Below are positions 1 to 8,355 of a stretch of 64,000 nt of DNA, in pieces (position 1 is the first letter of the stretch; every line of letters begins with the position of its first letter). A model generated the notes under the pieces. That model worked only from the letters and a program-made list of their open reading frames with translations, searched no databases and was not told the origin of the DNA. The stretch spans positions 234,674 through 298,673 of the forward strand of contig NZ_JSZO01000011.1 in NCBI RefSeq assembly GCF_000801955.1. The letters are read 5' to 3'. Source of the DNA: Ralstonia sp. A12. Lineage in GTDB: Bacteria > Pseudomonadota > Gammaproteobacteria > Burkholderiales > Burkholderiaceae. The position numbers and the translations under genes were made by a program.

Positions 1-834
1 CGCGACATTCAGGACGTAGAGACGATGCTGGAGGCCGCGCGCAACCATCGGCACGCGGTGGTCATCGGTGGTGGCCTGCTGGGGCTGGAGGCCGCCAACG
101 GCCTGATGCGCCAGGGCATGGACGTGACCGTGGTGCACCTGCCTGACACGCTGATGGAGCGCCAGCTCGACAAGCCCGCCGCCACGCTGCTGCAGAAGGC
201 GCTGGAGGCCAAGGGCCTGCGCTTCCTGCTCGGTGCGCATACGGCCGAACTGCTCGGCACGGATCGCGTGACTGCCATCCGCTTCAAGGATGGCTCCGAG
301 ATCCCCGCAGACCTCGTCGTCATGACGGCCGGTGTGCGCCCGAACATTGAACTGGCCAAGGCGGCCGGCCTGCACTGCGAGCGCGCCATCATCGTCGACG
401 ACACCCTGCAGACCTACGATCCGCGCATCTACGCCGTAGGCGAATGCGTGCAGCACCGTAGCGCGACGTTTGGCCTCGTCGCGCCCATCTGGGATCAGGC
501 TCGCGTGTGCGCCGCACACCTGGCCGGCGCAGGCCACCGCCGCTACATCCAGCAGGCCACGGCGACCAAGCTGAAAGTGACAGGCGTGGACCTGTACTCC
601 GCAGGGGATTTCATCGGCGGTGACGGCACCGAAGACATCGTGCTGCGCGACCCGCGCCGCGGTGTGTACAAGCGCCTTGTGCTGAAGGAAGACCGCGTTG
701 TCGGCGCAGTGTTGTACGGCGACGTTGTCGACGGCCCGTGGTATTTCGACCTGATCCAGCGCCAGACCCCCATCACGCCGATCCGCCAACGCCTGTTGTT
801 CGGCCGCGCGCTGTGCGAAGCGGAGGCCGCGTGA
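1..834 (+). CDS. FAD/NAD(P)H-dependent oxidoreductase, NasC/NirB-N-terminal type (5' partial)
   Basis: The gene is cut by the left edge of the window; 277 C-terminal residues read in frame from base 1. They contain the second dinucleotide-binding fold of a pyridine-nucleotide oxidoreductase: the glycine-rich loop VVIGGGLLGLEAA, then VVMTAGVRPN and IYAVGEC, which close around FAD. The tail resembles the FAD domain of NirB but stops before the [2Fe-2S] BFD, ferredoxin-like and sirohaem domains of full NirB. It is therefore a stand-alone reductase, comparable to Klebsiella NasC, which feeds electrons from NADH to assimilatory nitrate reductase. The next gene is a NasA-type nitrate reductase carrying its own BFD-like domain, which supports that role. 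The N-terminal FAD-binding half is not visible. Cytoplasmic. The family is secure; the specific partner is inferred from context. Confidence 0.85.
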   Translation, partial: RDIQDVETMLEAARNHRHAVVIGGGLLGLEAANGLMRQGMDVTVVHLPDTLMERQLDKPAATLLQKALEAKGLRFLLGAHTAELLGTDRVTAIRFKDGSEIPADLVVMTAGVRPNIELAKAAGLHCERAIIVDDTLQTYDPRIYAVGECVQHRSATFGLVAPIWDQARVCAAHLAGAGHRRYIQQATATKLKVTGVDLYSAGDFIGGDGTEDIVLRDPRRGVYKRLVLKEDRVVGAVLYGDVVDGPWYFDLIQRQTPITPIRQRLLFGRALCEAEAA

Positions 835-903
835 TTGACCAAGGAACAACCCGGCGCCAACACACGCGCCCAGATGGTTTGGCCGTTCCTGCCCTTGATG
901 GCG

Positions 904-996
904 CCTTGAATTTTCGTAAGCGGGCGGAAGAAAGACGGGGAACTGTCTGAGCGCAGCGAGTTTTCCCCGTCTCCGCCCGGTTACGAAAATTCAAGG
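904..996. repeat. Long imperfect palindrome (REP/MITE-like intergenic element)
   Basis: A 16-bp arm CCTTGAATTTTCGTAA (904-919) is repeated in perfect inverted form at 981-996. Inside it, GCGGGCGG and GACGGGGAA pair with TTCCCCGTC and CCGCCCG with only a four-base bulge, so nearly the whole 93 bp can fold into one hairpin. It lies in the 284-bp gap between the FAD reductase and nasA. I see no second copy in this window. The form is that of a dispersed intergenic palindrome rather than a terminator, because no T-run follows. Confidence 0.75.
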
Positions 997-1032
997 GATG
1001 GGTCGCCATCTCGGGCGCGCCTTTCTTTGCTT

Positions 1033-1058
1033 ACTTTCTTTGGCAAGACAAAGAAAGT
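1033..1058. repeat. 10-bp perfect inverted repeat in the nasA leader
   Basis: ACTTTCTTTG (1033-1042) and CAAAGAAAGT (1049-1058) form a perfect 10-bp stem with a 6-nt loop, about 60 bp before the nasA start. The surrounding T/C-rich sequence resembles a repeat family I recall from Burkholderiales intergenic DNA, but this was not searched. It abuts the larger palindrome ending at 996, so the two may form one composite element. It could also act as a leader hairpin for nasA; no T-run follows it. Confidence 0.6.
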
Positions 1059-1118
1059 GAGTCAGCCCCGGCAGGGGATGAAACAAGGGATGCACCACAC
1101 ACGTACAGCAATACAGAG

Positions 1119-3866
1119 ATGACGATGACGACCATCCCCATCCTTCCGGCCACCAAAGCGGTGCGCACCACCTGCCCCTACTGCGGCGTCGGCTGCGGCG
1201 TGCTGGCGACCCCACAAGCGGATGGCAGCGTCGACATCAAAGGCGACCCCATCCACCCGTCCAACGCAGGGCGCCTATGCGTGAAGGGCTCGGCGCTAGG
1301 CGAGACGGTCAGCCTCGACGGCCGCCTGCTGTATCCCGCCATGCGCGAGCGCTCGCACGACGTAGATGCCAAGCCCGCACCATTGCACCGCGTCTCCTGG
1401 GACACCGCCCTCGACACCGTCGCCCAAGGCTTCCGCCGCATCGTCGACGAACACGGCCCCGATTCCGTCGCACTCTACGTCTCCGGCCAGTTGCTGACCG
1501 AGGACTACTACGTTGCCAATAAGCTCATGAAGGGCTTCATTGGCACGGCCAACATCGACACCAACTCGCGGCTATGCATGTCATCGGCCGTAGCGGGGCA
1601 CAAGCGCGCGTTTGGCGAAGACCTCGTGCCCGTCTGCTACGACGATCTGGAAGCGGCAGACCTGATCGTGCTGGTAGGCTCCAACACCGCGTGGTGCCAC
1701 CCGATCCTGTTCCAGCGCATCGTGCGTGCCAAGGAAGCGCGGCCTGAGATGAAGGTGGTGGTGGTCGACCCGCGCCACACGGCCACGTGCGAGCTGGCAG
1801 ACCTGCACCTGCCCATCAAGCCCGGCACGGACGTGTGGTTGTTCAACGGCCTGCTGTCGTTCCTCTCGCGGCGTGGCGTGGTGGACCGCAACTTCGTCAC
1901 CCTGCATACCAACGGCCCCGACGCCGCGCTGGAAGCCGCCGGCACCGAGAGCGACGACGTCGAAGCCGTGGCTCGCGCCTGCAAGCTCAAGCTCGACGAC
2001 CTGCTCACGTTCTACAGCTGGTTTGCGGATACCGAGCGCACCATCACCGCGTTCTCGATGGGCGTCAACCAATCGACAGCGGGCACCGACAAGGTCAACA
2101 GCATCATCAACTGCCACCTGCTCACGGGTCGCATCGGCCGTGCGGGTATGGGGCCGTTCTCAATCACCGGCCAGCCGAATGCGATGGGTGGGCGCGAAGT
2201 GGGCGGCCTTGCCAACATGCTGGCCGCGCACATGGAGCTGAATGAGCCATCTCATCGCGAGCTGGTGCAGACGTTCTGGAACGCCCCGCGCATGGCTGAC
2301 AAGGTGGGCCTGAAGGCGGTGGACCTGTTTGAAGCCGTTGAAGACGGGCGCGTGAAGGCCGTGTGGATCATGGGTACCAACCCTGTGGTCAGCCTGCCCG
2401 ATGCCGATCAGGCGCGTCGTGCGCTCGCCAAGTGCGAACTGGTCGTCGCCTCCGACATCGTGGAGGCCACCGACACCACCGTACTGGCCGACATTCTGCT
2501 GCCGGCACTCGGCTGGGGTGAGAAAGACGGCACGGTGACGAACTCCGAGCGCCGCATCTCGCGCCAGCGCGCCTTCCTGCCCGCCCCCGGCGAGGCCCGC
2601 GCCGACTGGCACATCATCGCCGACGTGGCTCGCCGCATGGGCTGCGACGGCTTCGACTTCAAAAGCCCGCGCGACGTGTTTGACGAGCATGCGCGCCTGT
2701 CCGCTTACGCCAACGACGCAGGTGGTGTGCGCCGTGCGTTCCACCTCGGCGGCCTAACGGGGCTCGACACGGATGCCTACAACGACATGGCGCCCGTACA
2801 GTGGCCAGTCGCCATGCCGGACAGCAGTGAAGCGCGCCTCTTCAGCGATGGCCGCTTCGCCCATGCCGATGGCCGCGCGCGCTTCGTGCCGACGTCGGCC
2901 CGCGCGCCCGCACACAAGGCGGACGGCGAATACCCGCTCATCCTCAACACTGGCCGCGTGCGTGACCAGTGGCACACCATGACGCGCACCGGCCGCGCGC
3001 CCAAGCTGGCGGATCACGTGCCCGAACCGTTTGTTGATCTGCATCCGCACGATGCGCTGCTGGCCGGTGTGCGCGAAGGCAACCTGGCGCGCGTGTCGTC
3101 GCGCTGGGGCAGTGTGGTGGCACGCGTGCGCATGAGCGGCGGCATCGCGCGTGGCAGCGTGTTTGTGCCGATCCACTGGAACGGGCAGTTCGCCTCTGAT
3201 GCGCGCGTGGGTGCGGTCGTCAATCCGGTGGTTGACCCGGTTTCGGGCGAGCCCGAGTTCAAGCACACGCCGGTGATGGTCGAGCCGTTTGATGTGGCGT
3301 GGCACGGCTTCGTGCTCTCGCGCCGCGCACTGGACACCGATGACGCGACGTGGTGGACGCGCATCCAGGGCAAGCAGTTCGTGCGTTACGAACTGGCGGG
3401 GCGCCAGCAGATTGGCTCGGTGCGCGACTGGGCGCGTCAACTGCTCGGCGTGACTGACCCGCATGCCGATTGGCTGGAATACGAAGACACCACCGCGCGC
3501 GTCTATCGCGCCGTGCATGTGGTGGATGACCGCATCGAGGCCTGCGTGTTTCTCTCACCACGGCCGGAACTGCCGTCGCGCAACTGGCTGGCAGGGTTGT
3601 TCGCGCAGGCGCGCCTGGAAGACCTCGACCGCGCGGGCGTGCTGCTCGGTCAGCCAATCGAGGCCGGTGCCGATGTGGGGCCGACCGTGTGCTCGTGCTT
3701 TGGCGTCGGCCGCAACACCATCTGTGATGCCATCCGCACCAAGGGTCTGCAATCGACGGGCGAGATCACGGCCTGCCTGAAAGCCGGTGGCAATTGCGGC
3801 TCGTGCGTGCCGGAACTCAAGCGGCTGCTGGTGGAGGCGCGGGTGCCGACCGAAGAGGCGGCGTGA
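1119..3866 (+). CDS. nasA: Assimilatory nitrate reductase, molybdopterin catalytic subunit with C-terminal BFD-like [2Fe-2S] domain
   Basis: A 915-residue cytoplasmic enzyme reducing nitrate to nitrite for nitrogen assimilation. The N-terminal [4Fe-4S] motif has Cys19, Cys22, Cys26 and Cys54 (TTCPYCGVGCGV ... GRLCVKG). Molybdopterin oxidoreductase and dinucleotide-binding domains span roughly residues 60-700. The last ~60 residues form a BFD-like domain with paired cysteines (VCSCFGVG and GNCGSCVPEL), as in Klebsiella-type NasA rather than cyanobacterial NarB. No twin-arginine signal is present, which excludes a periplasmic NapA. The upstream FAD reductase is the likely electron donor. The start has a weak ribosome site, and a second ATG lies two codons downstream at 1125. 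Length is normal for NasA with the extra domain. Confidence 0.93.
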   Translation: MTMTTIPILPATKAVRTTCPYCGVGCGVLATPQADGSVDIKGDPIHPSNAGRLCVKGSALGETVSLDGRLLYPAMRERSHDVDAKPAPLHRVSWDTALDTVAQGFRRIVDEHGPDSVALYVSGQLLTEDYYVANKLMKGFIGTANIDTNSRLCMSSAVAGHKRAFGEDLVPVCYDDLEAADLIVLVGSNTAWCHPILFQRIVRAKEARPEMKVVVVDPRHTATCELADLHLPIKPGTDVWLFNGLLSFLSRRGVVDRNFVTLHTNGPDAALEAAGTESDDVEAVARACKLKLDDLLTFYSWFADTERTITAFSMGVNQSTAGTDKVNSIINCHLLTGRIGRAGMGPFSITGQPNAMGGREVGGLANMLAAHMELNEPSHRELVQTFWNAPRMADKVGLKAVDLFEAVEDGRVKAVWIMGTNPVVSLPDADQARRALAKCELVVASDIVEATDTTVLADILLPALGWGEKDGTVTNSERRISRQRAFLPAPGEARADWHIIADVARRMGCDGFDFKSPRDVFDEHARLSAYANDAGGVRRAFHLGGLTGLDTDAYNDMAPVQWPVAMPDSSEARLFSDGRFAHADGRARFVPTSARAPAHKADGEYPLILNTGRVRDQWHTMTRTGRAPKLADHVPEPFVDLHPHDALLAGVREGNLARVSSRWGSVVARVRMSGGIARGSVFVPIHWNGQFASDARVGAVVNPVVDPVSGEPEFKHTPVMVEPFDVAWHGFVLSRRALDTDDATWWTRIQGKQFVRYELAGRQQIGSVRDWARQLLGVTDPHADWLEYEDTTARVYRAVHVVDDRIEACVFLSPRPELPSRNWLAGLFAQARLEDLDRAGVLLGQPIEAGADVGPTVCSCFGVGRNTICDAIRTKGLQSTGEITACLKAGGNCGSCVPELKRLLVEARVPTEEAA

Positions 3867-3942
3867 CGGCGTGGCACCAGACGGTACCGAACGGAGCGAC
3901 GCCGTATCATCGCGTCTGGTCGAGTGCCGGAGACGTTCATCC

Positions 3943-4290
3943 ATGCATAGTCAAAAGATCCGATTTTTTCGCTCACGCATCCCCGCATTTGAGTGCGTCC
4001 CCGGCTGTCACGACTGCTGTGGCCCGGTGATGGCCTCAACAGAAGAGATGTCGAGGCTTCCCGTCAAGAGCGATGCCGAGCACGACGCGGCATTGGACAA
4101 CCTGAGCTGCCCGCATCTGGGTGCCAAGGGCTGCTCGGTGTATCTGGAGCGCCCCTTGATCTGCCGCTTGTTTGGCACGACGCCCAGGCTTGCCTGTCCG
4201 CGCGGAAAGCGGCCGGACCAGATGATCAATCCGGACGTTGAACAGCAGATTCAGCACTTCTTTGTCGAAACACGTCATGTACTGGTCTGA
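3943..4290 (+). CDS. YkgJ-family cysteine cluster protein
   Basis: A 115-residue protein of the zinc/iron-chelating cysteine-cluster family (YkgJ/CxxCxxCC type). The visible pattern is VPGCHDCCGPV near residue 20, then LSCPHL, KGCSVY, RPLICRLFG and RLACPRG, which gives the spaced cysteines expected for binding a metal. The family has no settled function. The start at 3943 is preceded by GGAGACG about eight bases upstream; the open frame extends further but overlaps nasA without a better ribosome site. It lies 76 bp after nasA and 44 bp before the next gene, so it may be read through from nasA, but nothing in the sequence ties it to nitrate use. Cytoplasmic. Confidence 0.85.
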   Translation: MHSQKIRFFRSRIPAFECVPGCHDCCGPVMASTEEMSRLPVKSDAEHDAALDNLSCPHLGAKGCSVYLERPLICRLFGTTPRLACPRGKRPDQMINPDVEQQIQHFFVETRHVLV

Positions 4291-4334
4291 GAGCGTGAAC
4301 CAGTTCTGACGGCCTCACCCATTAAAATGGGCGG

Positions 4335-5141
4335 ATGGACGCTTTCGACCCCCTCCTTGATACCGACCTGCCATTCCCTGAAGACGCCGACGATGGGGTG
4401 CCCATGGTGCTGGAGTCGGGCCACATTGTGTCGCTCCAATTCGATGAATCCGCGATACAGAGCCTCATGTTCCGTCACGCGCCCAACAAGCTGGTGCTCG
4501 GCTATACCCGGACGATGATGAGCTTTTTGCTCCTGCAGCCGGCGCCGGCTCGGATCTCGATCATCGGCTTGGGTGGCGGATCGCTGGCCAAATATTGTTA
4601 CCACCATCTTCCCGAGACTCACGTCGCGGCCATTGAGATTGATCCGGCAGTGATCGCCCTGCGCGATGCGTTCCAGATTCCGCCGGATGACAGCCGCTTC
4701 GAAGTGATCTGCGCGGATGGCGTGGAGTACGTCAAAGGCCGGGAGGCGCACCCGGATGTCATTCTGGTAGACGGCTTCCTGGCGTGCGGTATGCCCGCGC
4801 AACTCGGTACGGCGGACTTCTATGCGGCGTGTCGCGCGCGGCTTGCCGACAACGGTGTGCTGGTCGCCAATTTTCTGGAAACCGACCCCGATATTCCCTT
4901 CTACCTGGACGAAGTCCGTTCGGTCTTTGGCGAGTCGTTCTCCATCTGGCTCTCCGAGGATGGCGGCAACTACACGCTGTTGGCCTGGAAGGGGAAGCTT
5001 CCGTCGTCCAACACGTTGCTCACGCGCGCCCGGAGTCTGGAGGCCGAGCACGCGCTGGAGTTGTGCTCGGCAGCGCGTCACCTGAAACAGCGCGAGCGGC
5101 CCGTGTTGGATCGCAAGTTCTGGCAAACGCGGGCGAACTGA
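4335..5141 (+). CDS. Spermidine-synthase-like (Rossmann methyltransferase fold) protein
   Basis: 268 residues with an S-adenosylmethionine-type Rossmann core: IIGLGGGSLAKY (motif I, about residue 75), VAAIEIDPAVIAL (motif II), ICADGVEYV and ILVDGF. This layout is that of the spermine/spermidine synthase superfamily. The canonical aminopropyltransferase segment around the substrate carboxylates (DxxDPxGP) is replaced by VDGFLACGMPAQ. The protein may therefore not make spermidine and could be a transferase or methyltransferase of unknown substrate. It follows the YkgJ gene by 44 bp on the same strand. No membrane segment. The superfamily call is firm, the reaction open. Confidence 0.75.
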   Translation: MDAFDPLLDTDLPFPEDADDGVPMVLESGHIVSLQFDESAIQSLMFRHAPNKLVLGYTRTMMSFLLLQPAPARISIIGLGGGSLAKYCYHHLPETHVAAIEIDPAVIALRDAFQIPPDDSRFEVICADGVEYVKGREAHPDVILVDGFLACGMPAQLGTADFYAACRARLADNGVLVANFLETDPDIPFYLDEVRSVFGESFSIWLSEDGGNYTLLAWKGKLPSSNTLLTRARSLEAEHALELCSAARHLKQRERPVLDRKFWQTRAN

Positions 5142-5245
5142 CCGGCTGGCTAACGAGGGCGAGTCAGTCGGGTCGACTACGACCGGGCTGGGGAAACGAA
5201 CCTTGTCGCAGGGGACGTAGCTCTTGTCCGGTGCCAACAAATTCC

Positions 5246-5281
5246 ACCCGGGTAATATTGACGTCAAATTAAATCCGGGTA
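5246..5281. promoter_or_regulatory. Paired CCGGGTA motifs upstream of the DUF2239-MATE operon
   Basis: The 8-bp palindrome ACCCGGGT (5246-5253) is followed 27 bp later by a second CCGGGTA (5275-5281). An AT-rich spacer holding the palindrome GACGTC (5260-5265) lies between them. The second copy sits 34 bp before the chosen DUF2239 start. The layout suits a repressor site over a promoter, but no regulator in the window can be assigned to it. Confidence 0.4.
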
Positions 5282-5314
5282 GAATCGGCTCCTTTGTTTG
5301 ATTGGAGCCTGTTC

Positions 5315-5947
5315 ATGCATCCCGCATCGGTTGTGACCTGTACGGCGTTTGCCGGCGCGCGGCGCGTTGCCGCCGGCCCGCTGCGTGACGTTGCGCAAGC
5401 GGTCAAAGCCTACGTCGACCACCATGCCGATGCTGCCGTGCTCGTCTTTGACGATGCCACCAGTGATGTGGTCGAGCTCGACCTGCGTGGCTCGGTTGGT
5501 GATGTGCTGGCGCGGCTTCTCGTCCAATCCGTTCCCGAGATCCCCGAAGAACCGGCACCGCCGCGCGGCCCTGGCCGCCCGAAGCTGGGCGTAACTGCGC
5601 GCGAGGTGACGTTGCTGCCACGTCATTGGGAATGGCTCGCCTCGCAGCCAGGCGGGGCGTCGGTAACGCTGCGCAAGCTCGTGGAAGCCGCACGCCGTGC
5701 GACCGAAGCACGCGATCGTCAGCGTGCGGCAACCGATGTCGCGTATGGTTTCCTGTCGGCCATGGCGGGCAACGCGCCTGCCTATGAAGATGCGTTGCGC
5801 GCGCTGTTTGCCGGCGATGCCGAACGCTTTACCGCTTGCACCGAACATTGGCCTGTCGACGTGCGCGACCATGCGCGCGGGCTGGCGCAGCGCGCCTTTG
5901 CTGCAGCGGCCACCTCCATACAAGAAGAAGGACAACAAACCGTATGA
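5315..5947 (+). CDS. DUF2239 family protein
   Basis: A 210-residue soluble protein of the uncharacterised DUF2239 family. The N-terminal ~75 residues (TCTAFAGARRVAAGPL ... VVELDLRGS) precede a proline-rich linker with RGPGRPKLGV, an AT-hook-like patch. An alpha-helical C-terminal half contains LLPRHWEWLASQPGG, a signature of the family. The ATG at 5315 is chosen over a TTG at 5294 because GGAG lies seven bases before it. The stop codon overlaps the start of the MATE gene (ATGA), so the two are translationally coupled. The GRPK patch and the tight coupling to an exporter could mean a regulatory role, but that is inference. Function unknown. Confidence 0.8.
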   Translation: MHPASVVTCTAFAGARRVAAGPLRDVAQAVKAYVDHHADAAVLVFDDATSDVVELDLRGSVGDVLARLLVQSVPEIPEEPAPPRGPGRPKLGVTAREVTLLPRHWEWLASQPGGASVTLRKLVEAARRATEARDRQRAATDVAYGFLSAMAGNAPAYEDALRALFAGDAERFTACTEHWPVDVRDHARGLAQRAFAAAATSIQEEGQQTV

Positions 5948-7326
5948 GTACCCCCCAATCCCATCCCGCTGCAGCGCGTCCGCTGTGGCGGACGTTCGTG
6001 TCGTTTCTCGGGCCGCTGATTCTCGCCAACATCCTGCAATCGTTGTCGGGCACGCTCAACAACGTCTACGTCGGGCACATGCTGGGCGTGAAGGCGCTGG
6101 GCGCGGTATCGGCGTTCTTCCCGATCCTGTTCTTCTTCATCGCTTTCATCATCGGGCTGGGCTCGGGGGCTGCGGTGTTGATCGGGCAGGCGTGGGGCGC
6201 CAAGAAACCTGAGGCGGTGAAGACCGTGGCGGGCACCACGCTGTCGGTCGGTTTTGCCGTGGGCCTGGCGGTGGCGTTGCTGGGCGGCCCGTTTGCGCAG
6301 GCGCTGTTGCGCTGGCTCGGCACGCCGGCCGACATCTTGCAGGACGCCACGCTCTACGCGAGCGTCATGCTCTACGCAATGCCGGGCCTGTTCGTGTACC
6401 TGCTCGCCACGGCGATGATGCGCGGCGTAGGTGACACGCGCACGCCGCTGCGCACGCTGGCGTTGTCTACATCGATCGGGCTGGTCTTGACCCCGACGTT
6501 CATTCGCGGCTGGTTCGGTTTGCCGCAACTGGGCGTGGCCAGCGGTGCGGTGGCCACCATCATCTCGTTCACGATTGCACTGATCTGGTTGGCGTTCTTC
6601 CTGCGCCGCCGTAACCATCCGCTCGCGCCGGATGCGGTGCTGGCGCGGCATCTGTGGGTCGACTTTGGCGTGCTCAGGACGGTCCTGAAGATCGGCGTGC
6701 CGACCGGCGTGCAGCTTGTGGTGATCTCGATTGCAGAGCTGGCGCTGCTGTCGTTCGTCAACAGCTTCGGGTCGGACGCCACCGCCGCCTACGGCGCCGG
6801 CACGCAGATCATCAGCTACGTGCAGTTCCCGGCCATGTCGATTGCCATTACGGCGTCGATCCTGGGGGCGCAGGCCATCGGCTCGGGCAATACGGACCGG
6901 CTCGATGCCATCACCCGTACCGGGCTCATGCTCAACGTGGCCATCACCGGGTTGCTGGTGGTGCTCGCGCTGCTGTTCTCGCGCTCTGTGATTGGCTGGT
7001 TCACCTCCAACACCGAAGTGATGAGCCTGGCTCAGAGCCTGTTGCATATCTCGCTGTGGAGTTCGGTCATCTTCGGCATGGCGAGCGTGTTCTCGGGCGT
7101 GATGCGCGCCAGTGGCACGGTCATGGCACCCACGGCCATCTCCATCATCGCCATTGCGGCGGTGGAGGTGCCGGTGGCGTGGATGTTGAGCCGCCATATC
7201 GGTACCGATGGCATCTGGGCGGCGTACCCCGCTGCGTTCATCGCCATGTTCGTGATGCAGGGCGCGTACTACGGCCTGGTGTGGCGCCGCCGCGCGCAAC
7301 GCTTCGGTATCCGCCGGATGGTGTGA
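5944..7326 (+). CDS. MATE family multidrug/metabolite efflux transporter
   Basis: 460 residues with about twelve hydrophobic helices in two homologous halves, the organisation of MATE (NorM/DinF-type) antiporters that expel cationic compounds using Na+ or H+. Recognisable family segments include LGPLILANILQSLSG at the N-terminus, GLGSGAAVLIGQAWGA near residue 75, and the mirrored SILGAQAIGSGN in the second half. The start ATG overlaps the DUF2239 stop by ATGA, and GAAGAAGGA lies upstream within that gene. This start matches the usual MATE N-terminus; the longer open frame is only overlap with DUF2239. Inner membrane. Substrate cannot be read from sequence. Confidence 0.9.
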   Translation: MSTPQSHPAAARPLWRTFVSFLGPLILANILQSLSGTLNNVYVGHMLGVKALGAVSAFFPILFFFIAFIIGLGSGAAVLIGQAWGAKKPEAVKTVAGTTLSVGFAVGLAVALLGGPFAQALLRWLGTPADILQDATLYASVMLYAMPGLFVYLLATAMMRGVGDTRTPLRTLALSTSIGLVLTPTFIRGWFGLPQLGVASGAVATIISFTIALIWLAFFLRRRNHPLAPDAVLARHLWVDFGVLRTVLKIGVPTGVQLVVISIAELALLSFVNSFGSDATAAYGAGTQIISYVQFPAMSIAITASILGAQAIGSGNTDRLDAITRTGLMLNVAITGLLVVLALLFSRSVIGWFTSNTEVMSLAQSLLHISLWSSVIFGMASVFSGVMRASGTVMAPTAISIIAIAAVEVPVAWMLSRHIGTDGIWAAYPAAFIAMFVMQGAYYGLVWRRRAQRFGIRRMV

Positions 7327-7348
7327 TGCCACACTCGCCGCACCGCTG

Positions 7349-7702
7349 TTATGCAGTGGGCGGCGGGTCCTCCAGCTTTACGGTCAGCATGCCGTCGGCA
7401 GCGCTGACCGGAAAGCGCTTCAGGCACAGCGCTGCTGTGTCGCTCGCGGCCAGATCGAAGCGCAGCCCGTGCGCCGGACATTGCAGTCGCGTGCCCTCCA
7501 GCTTTCCATTGGCCAGCGATGCCCCTTGATGCGGGCACGTGTTGTCGATGGCGTAGACCGTGCCATCAATGTTGAACAGCACGAGGCTGCGGCCATCCAC
7601 AAATACGAGCCTGCGCTGACCCGGTGACAGTTCTGCCACGGGAATCGACACGGTGCGCGGCAGGCTGCCCGCTGATTCAGCGCAGGGCATCGATGAGTGC
7701 AT
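7349..7702 (-). CDS. Rieske [2Fe-2S] ferredoxin-like protein
   Basis: A single Rieske domain of about 117 residues. The two cluster-binding boxes are plain: CPHQGASL (C-x-H) and CPAHGLRFDL (C-x2-H), spaced as in soluble Rieske ferredoxins such as the NirD or biphenyl-dioxygenase ferredoxin type. No transmembrane or Tat segment, so cytoplasmic. ATG at 7702 and ATG at 7690 are both possible; GGAAG lies only three bases before the first and fifteen before the second, so the start is uncertain by four residues. It overlaps the end of the hydrolase gene behind it by 14-26 bp, implying one transcript. Its redox partner is not evident nearby. Confidence 0.85.
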   Translation of the reverse strand: MHSSMPCAESAGSLPRTVSIPVAELSPGQRRLVFVDGRSLVLFNIDGTVYAIDNTCPHQGASLANGKLEGTRLQCPAHGLRFDLAASDTAALCLKRFPVSAADGMLTVKLEDPPPTA

Positions 7703-8249
7703 GTGCTTCCGGCCACGGCCCAAAACCGGCTGCCGGGTTCAAGTGTCCGACGTCTCCCAGATCGACCAGCCGGCTGCCCCAATCGGCCGCCATGCCTGCA
7801 GTGCGTTCATACGACGCCAGCGGGTCGTTGCGGCTGGCCGCGACGATGCTCGGAAACGGCAGCGGACGGCGCGGGCAGGGTAGCCAAGCGTTCTTCTGCA
7901 GCACGTCGTGCGTCGGATACCCTGACGGCAACGGCGTGTCGAGGTCAGCCGGCGTTGCGAGCAGTGCGCCGAGAATGCTGCGCGCATGACGCCGTGCCCA
8001 ATGCACGGTGATCATCACTCCCGCGCTGTGTGCCACCAGAATCACGGGCCCATCAATGGCGGAGATCGCCTTGTCCAGCGCCGCCACGCGCGCCGCGCAA
8101 CTGAGCTTGTCGGCTTCCAGTGGTGGCACCGAGTCAGCCTTGTGTCCCTTGGCTTGCAGTGCGGCTTGTAGCAGCGTCTGCCAATGCTTGGCGACGTGGT
8201 CCCGCAGGCCGGGCACCATGAGGATCGTCGGAGTGGTTTGAGATTGCAT
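7677..8249 (-). CDS. RBBP9/YdeN family alpha/beta hydrolase
   Basis: 190 residues of the compact serine-hydrolase family RBBP9/YdeN. The N-terminal ILMVPGLRDHVAKHWQ carries the oxyanion-loop signature of the family. The nucleophile elbow is VAHSAGV (Ser about residue 71). The acid lies in ASRNDPLASY and the histidine in GHLNPAAGFGPWPEA, a typical YdeN ending. Substrates of the family are unknown. The ATG at 8249 matches the usual N-terminus; the longer open frame runs into the porin terminator. Co-transcribed with the overlapping Rieske gene. Cytoplasmic. Confidence 0.88.
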   Translation of the reverse strand: MQSQTTPTILMVPGLRDHVAKHWQTLLQAALQAKGHKADSVPPLEADKLSCAARVAALDKAISAIDGPVILVAHSAGVMITVHWARRHARSILGALLATPADLDTPLPSGYPTHDVLQKNAWLPCPRRPLPFPSIVAASRNDPLASYERTAGMAADWGSRLVDLGDVGHLNPAAGFGPWPEAHALIDALR

Positions 8250-8270
8250 GGGCGAAGAACGGAAGCTTGC

Positions 8271-8297
8271 AAAAAAGCGAGGAGGTTGCCCTCCTCG
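8271..8297 (-). terminator. Rho-independent terminator of the BKACE-porin operon
   Basis: CGAGGAGG (8278-8285) and CCTCCTCG (8290-8297) form a perfect 8-bp stem with a TTGC loop. On the minus strand the hairpin is followed at once by six T residues (A-run 8271-8276). It lies just after the porin stop at 8356 and before the hydrolase start at 8249, so it ends the operon that begins at 14018. Confidence 0.85.
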
Positions 8298-8355
8298 AAC
8301 GCCGACCGGGGAGACGGCCCAAAAAGCGGTAGCCGCCTCCCGTGGTGTTGACTGC

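Noticed and set aside
5782..7332. A long open frame on the minus strand opposite the MATE gene
   Set aside because: It is rich in His, Arg and Gln as expected for an antisense reading of GC-rich coding DNA, has no family features, and the MATE gene on the plus strand is clear.
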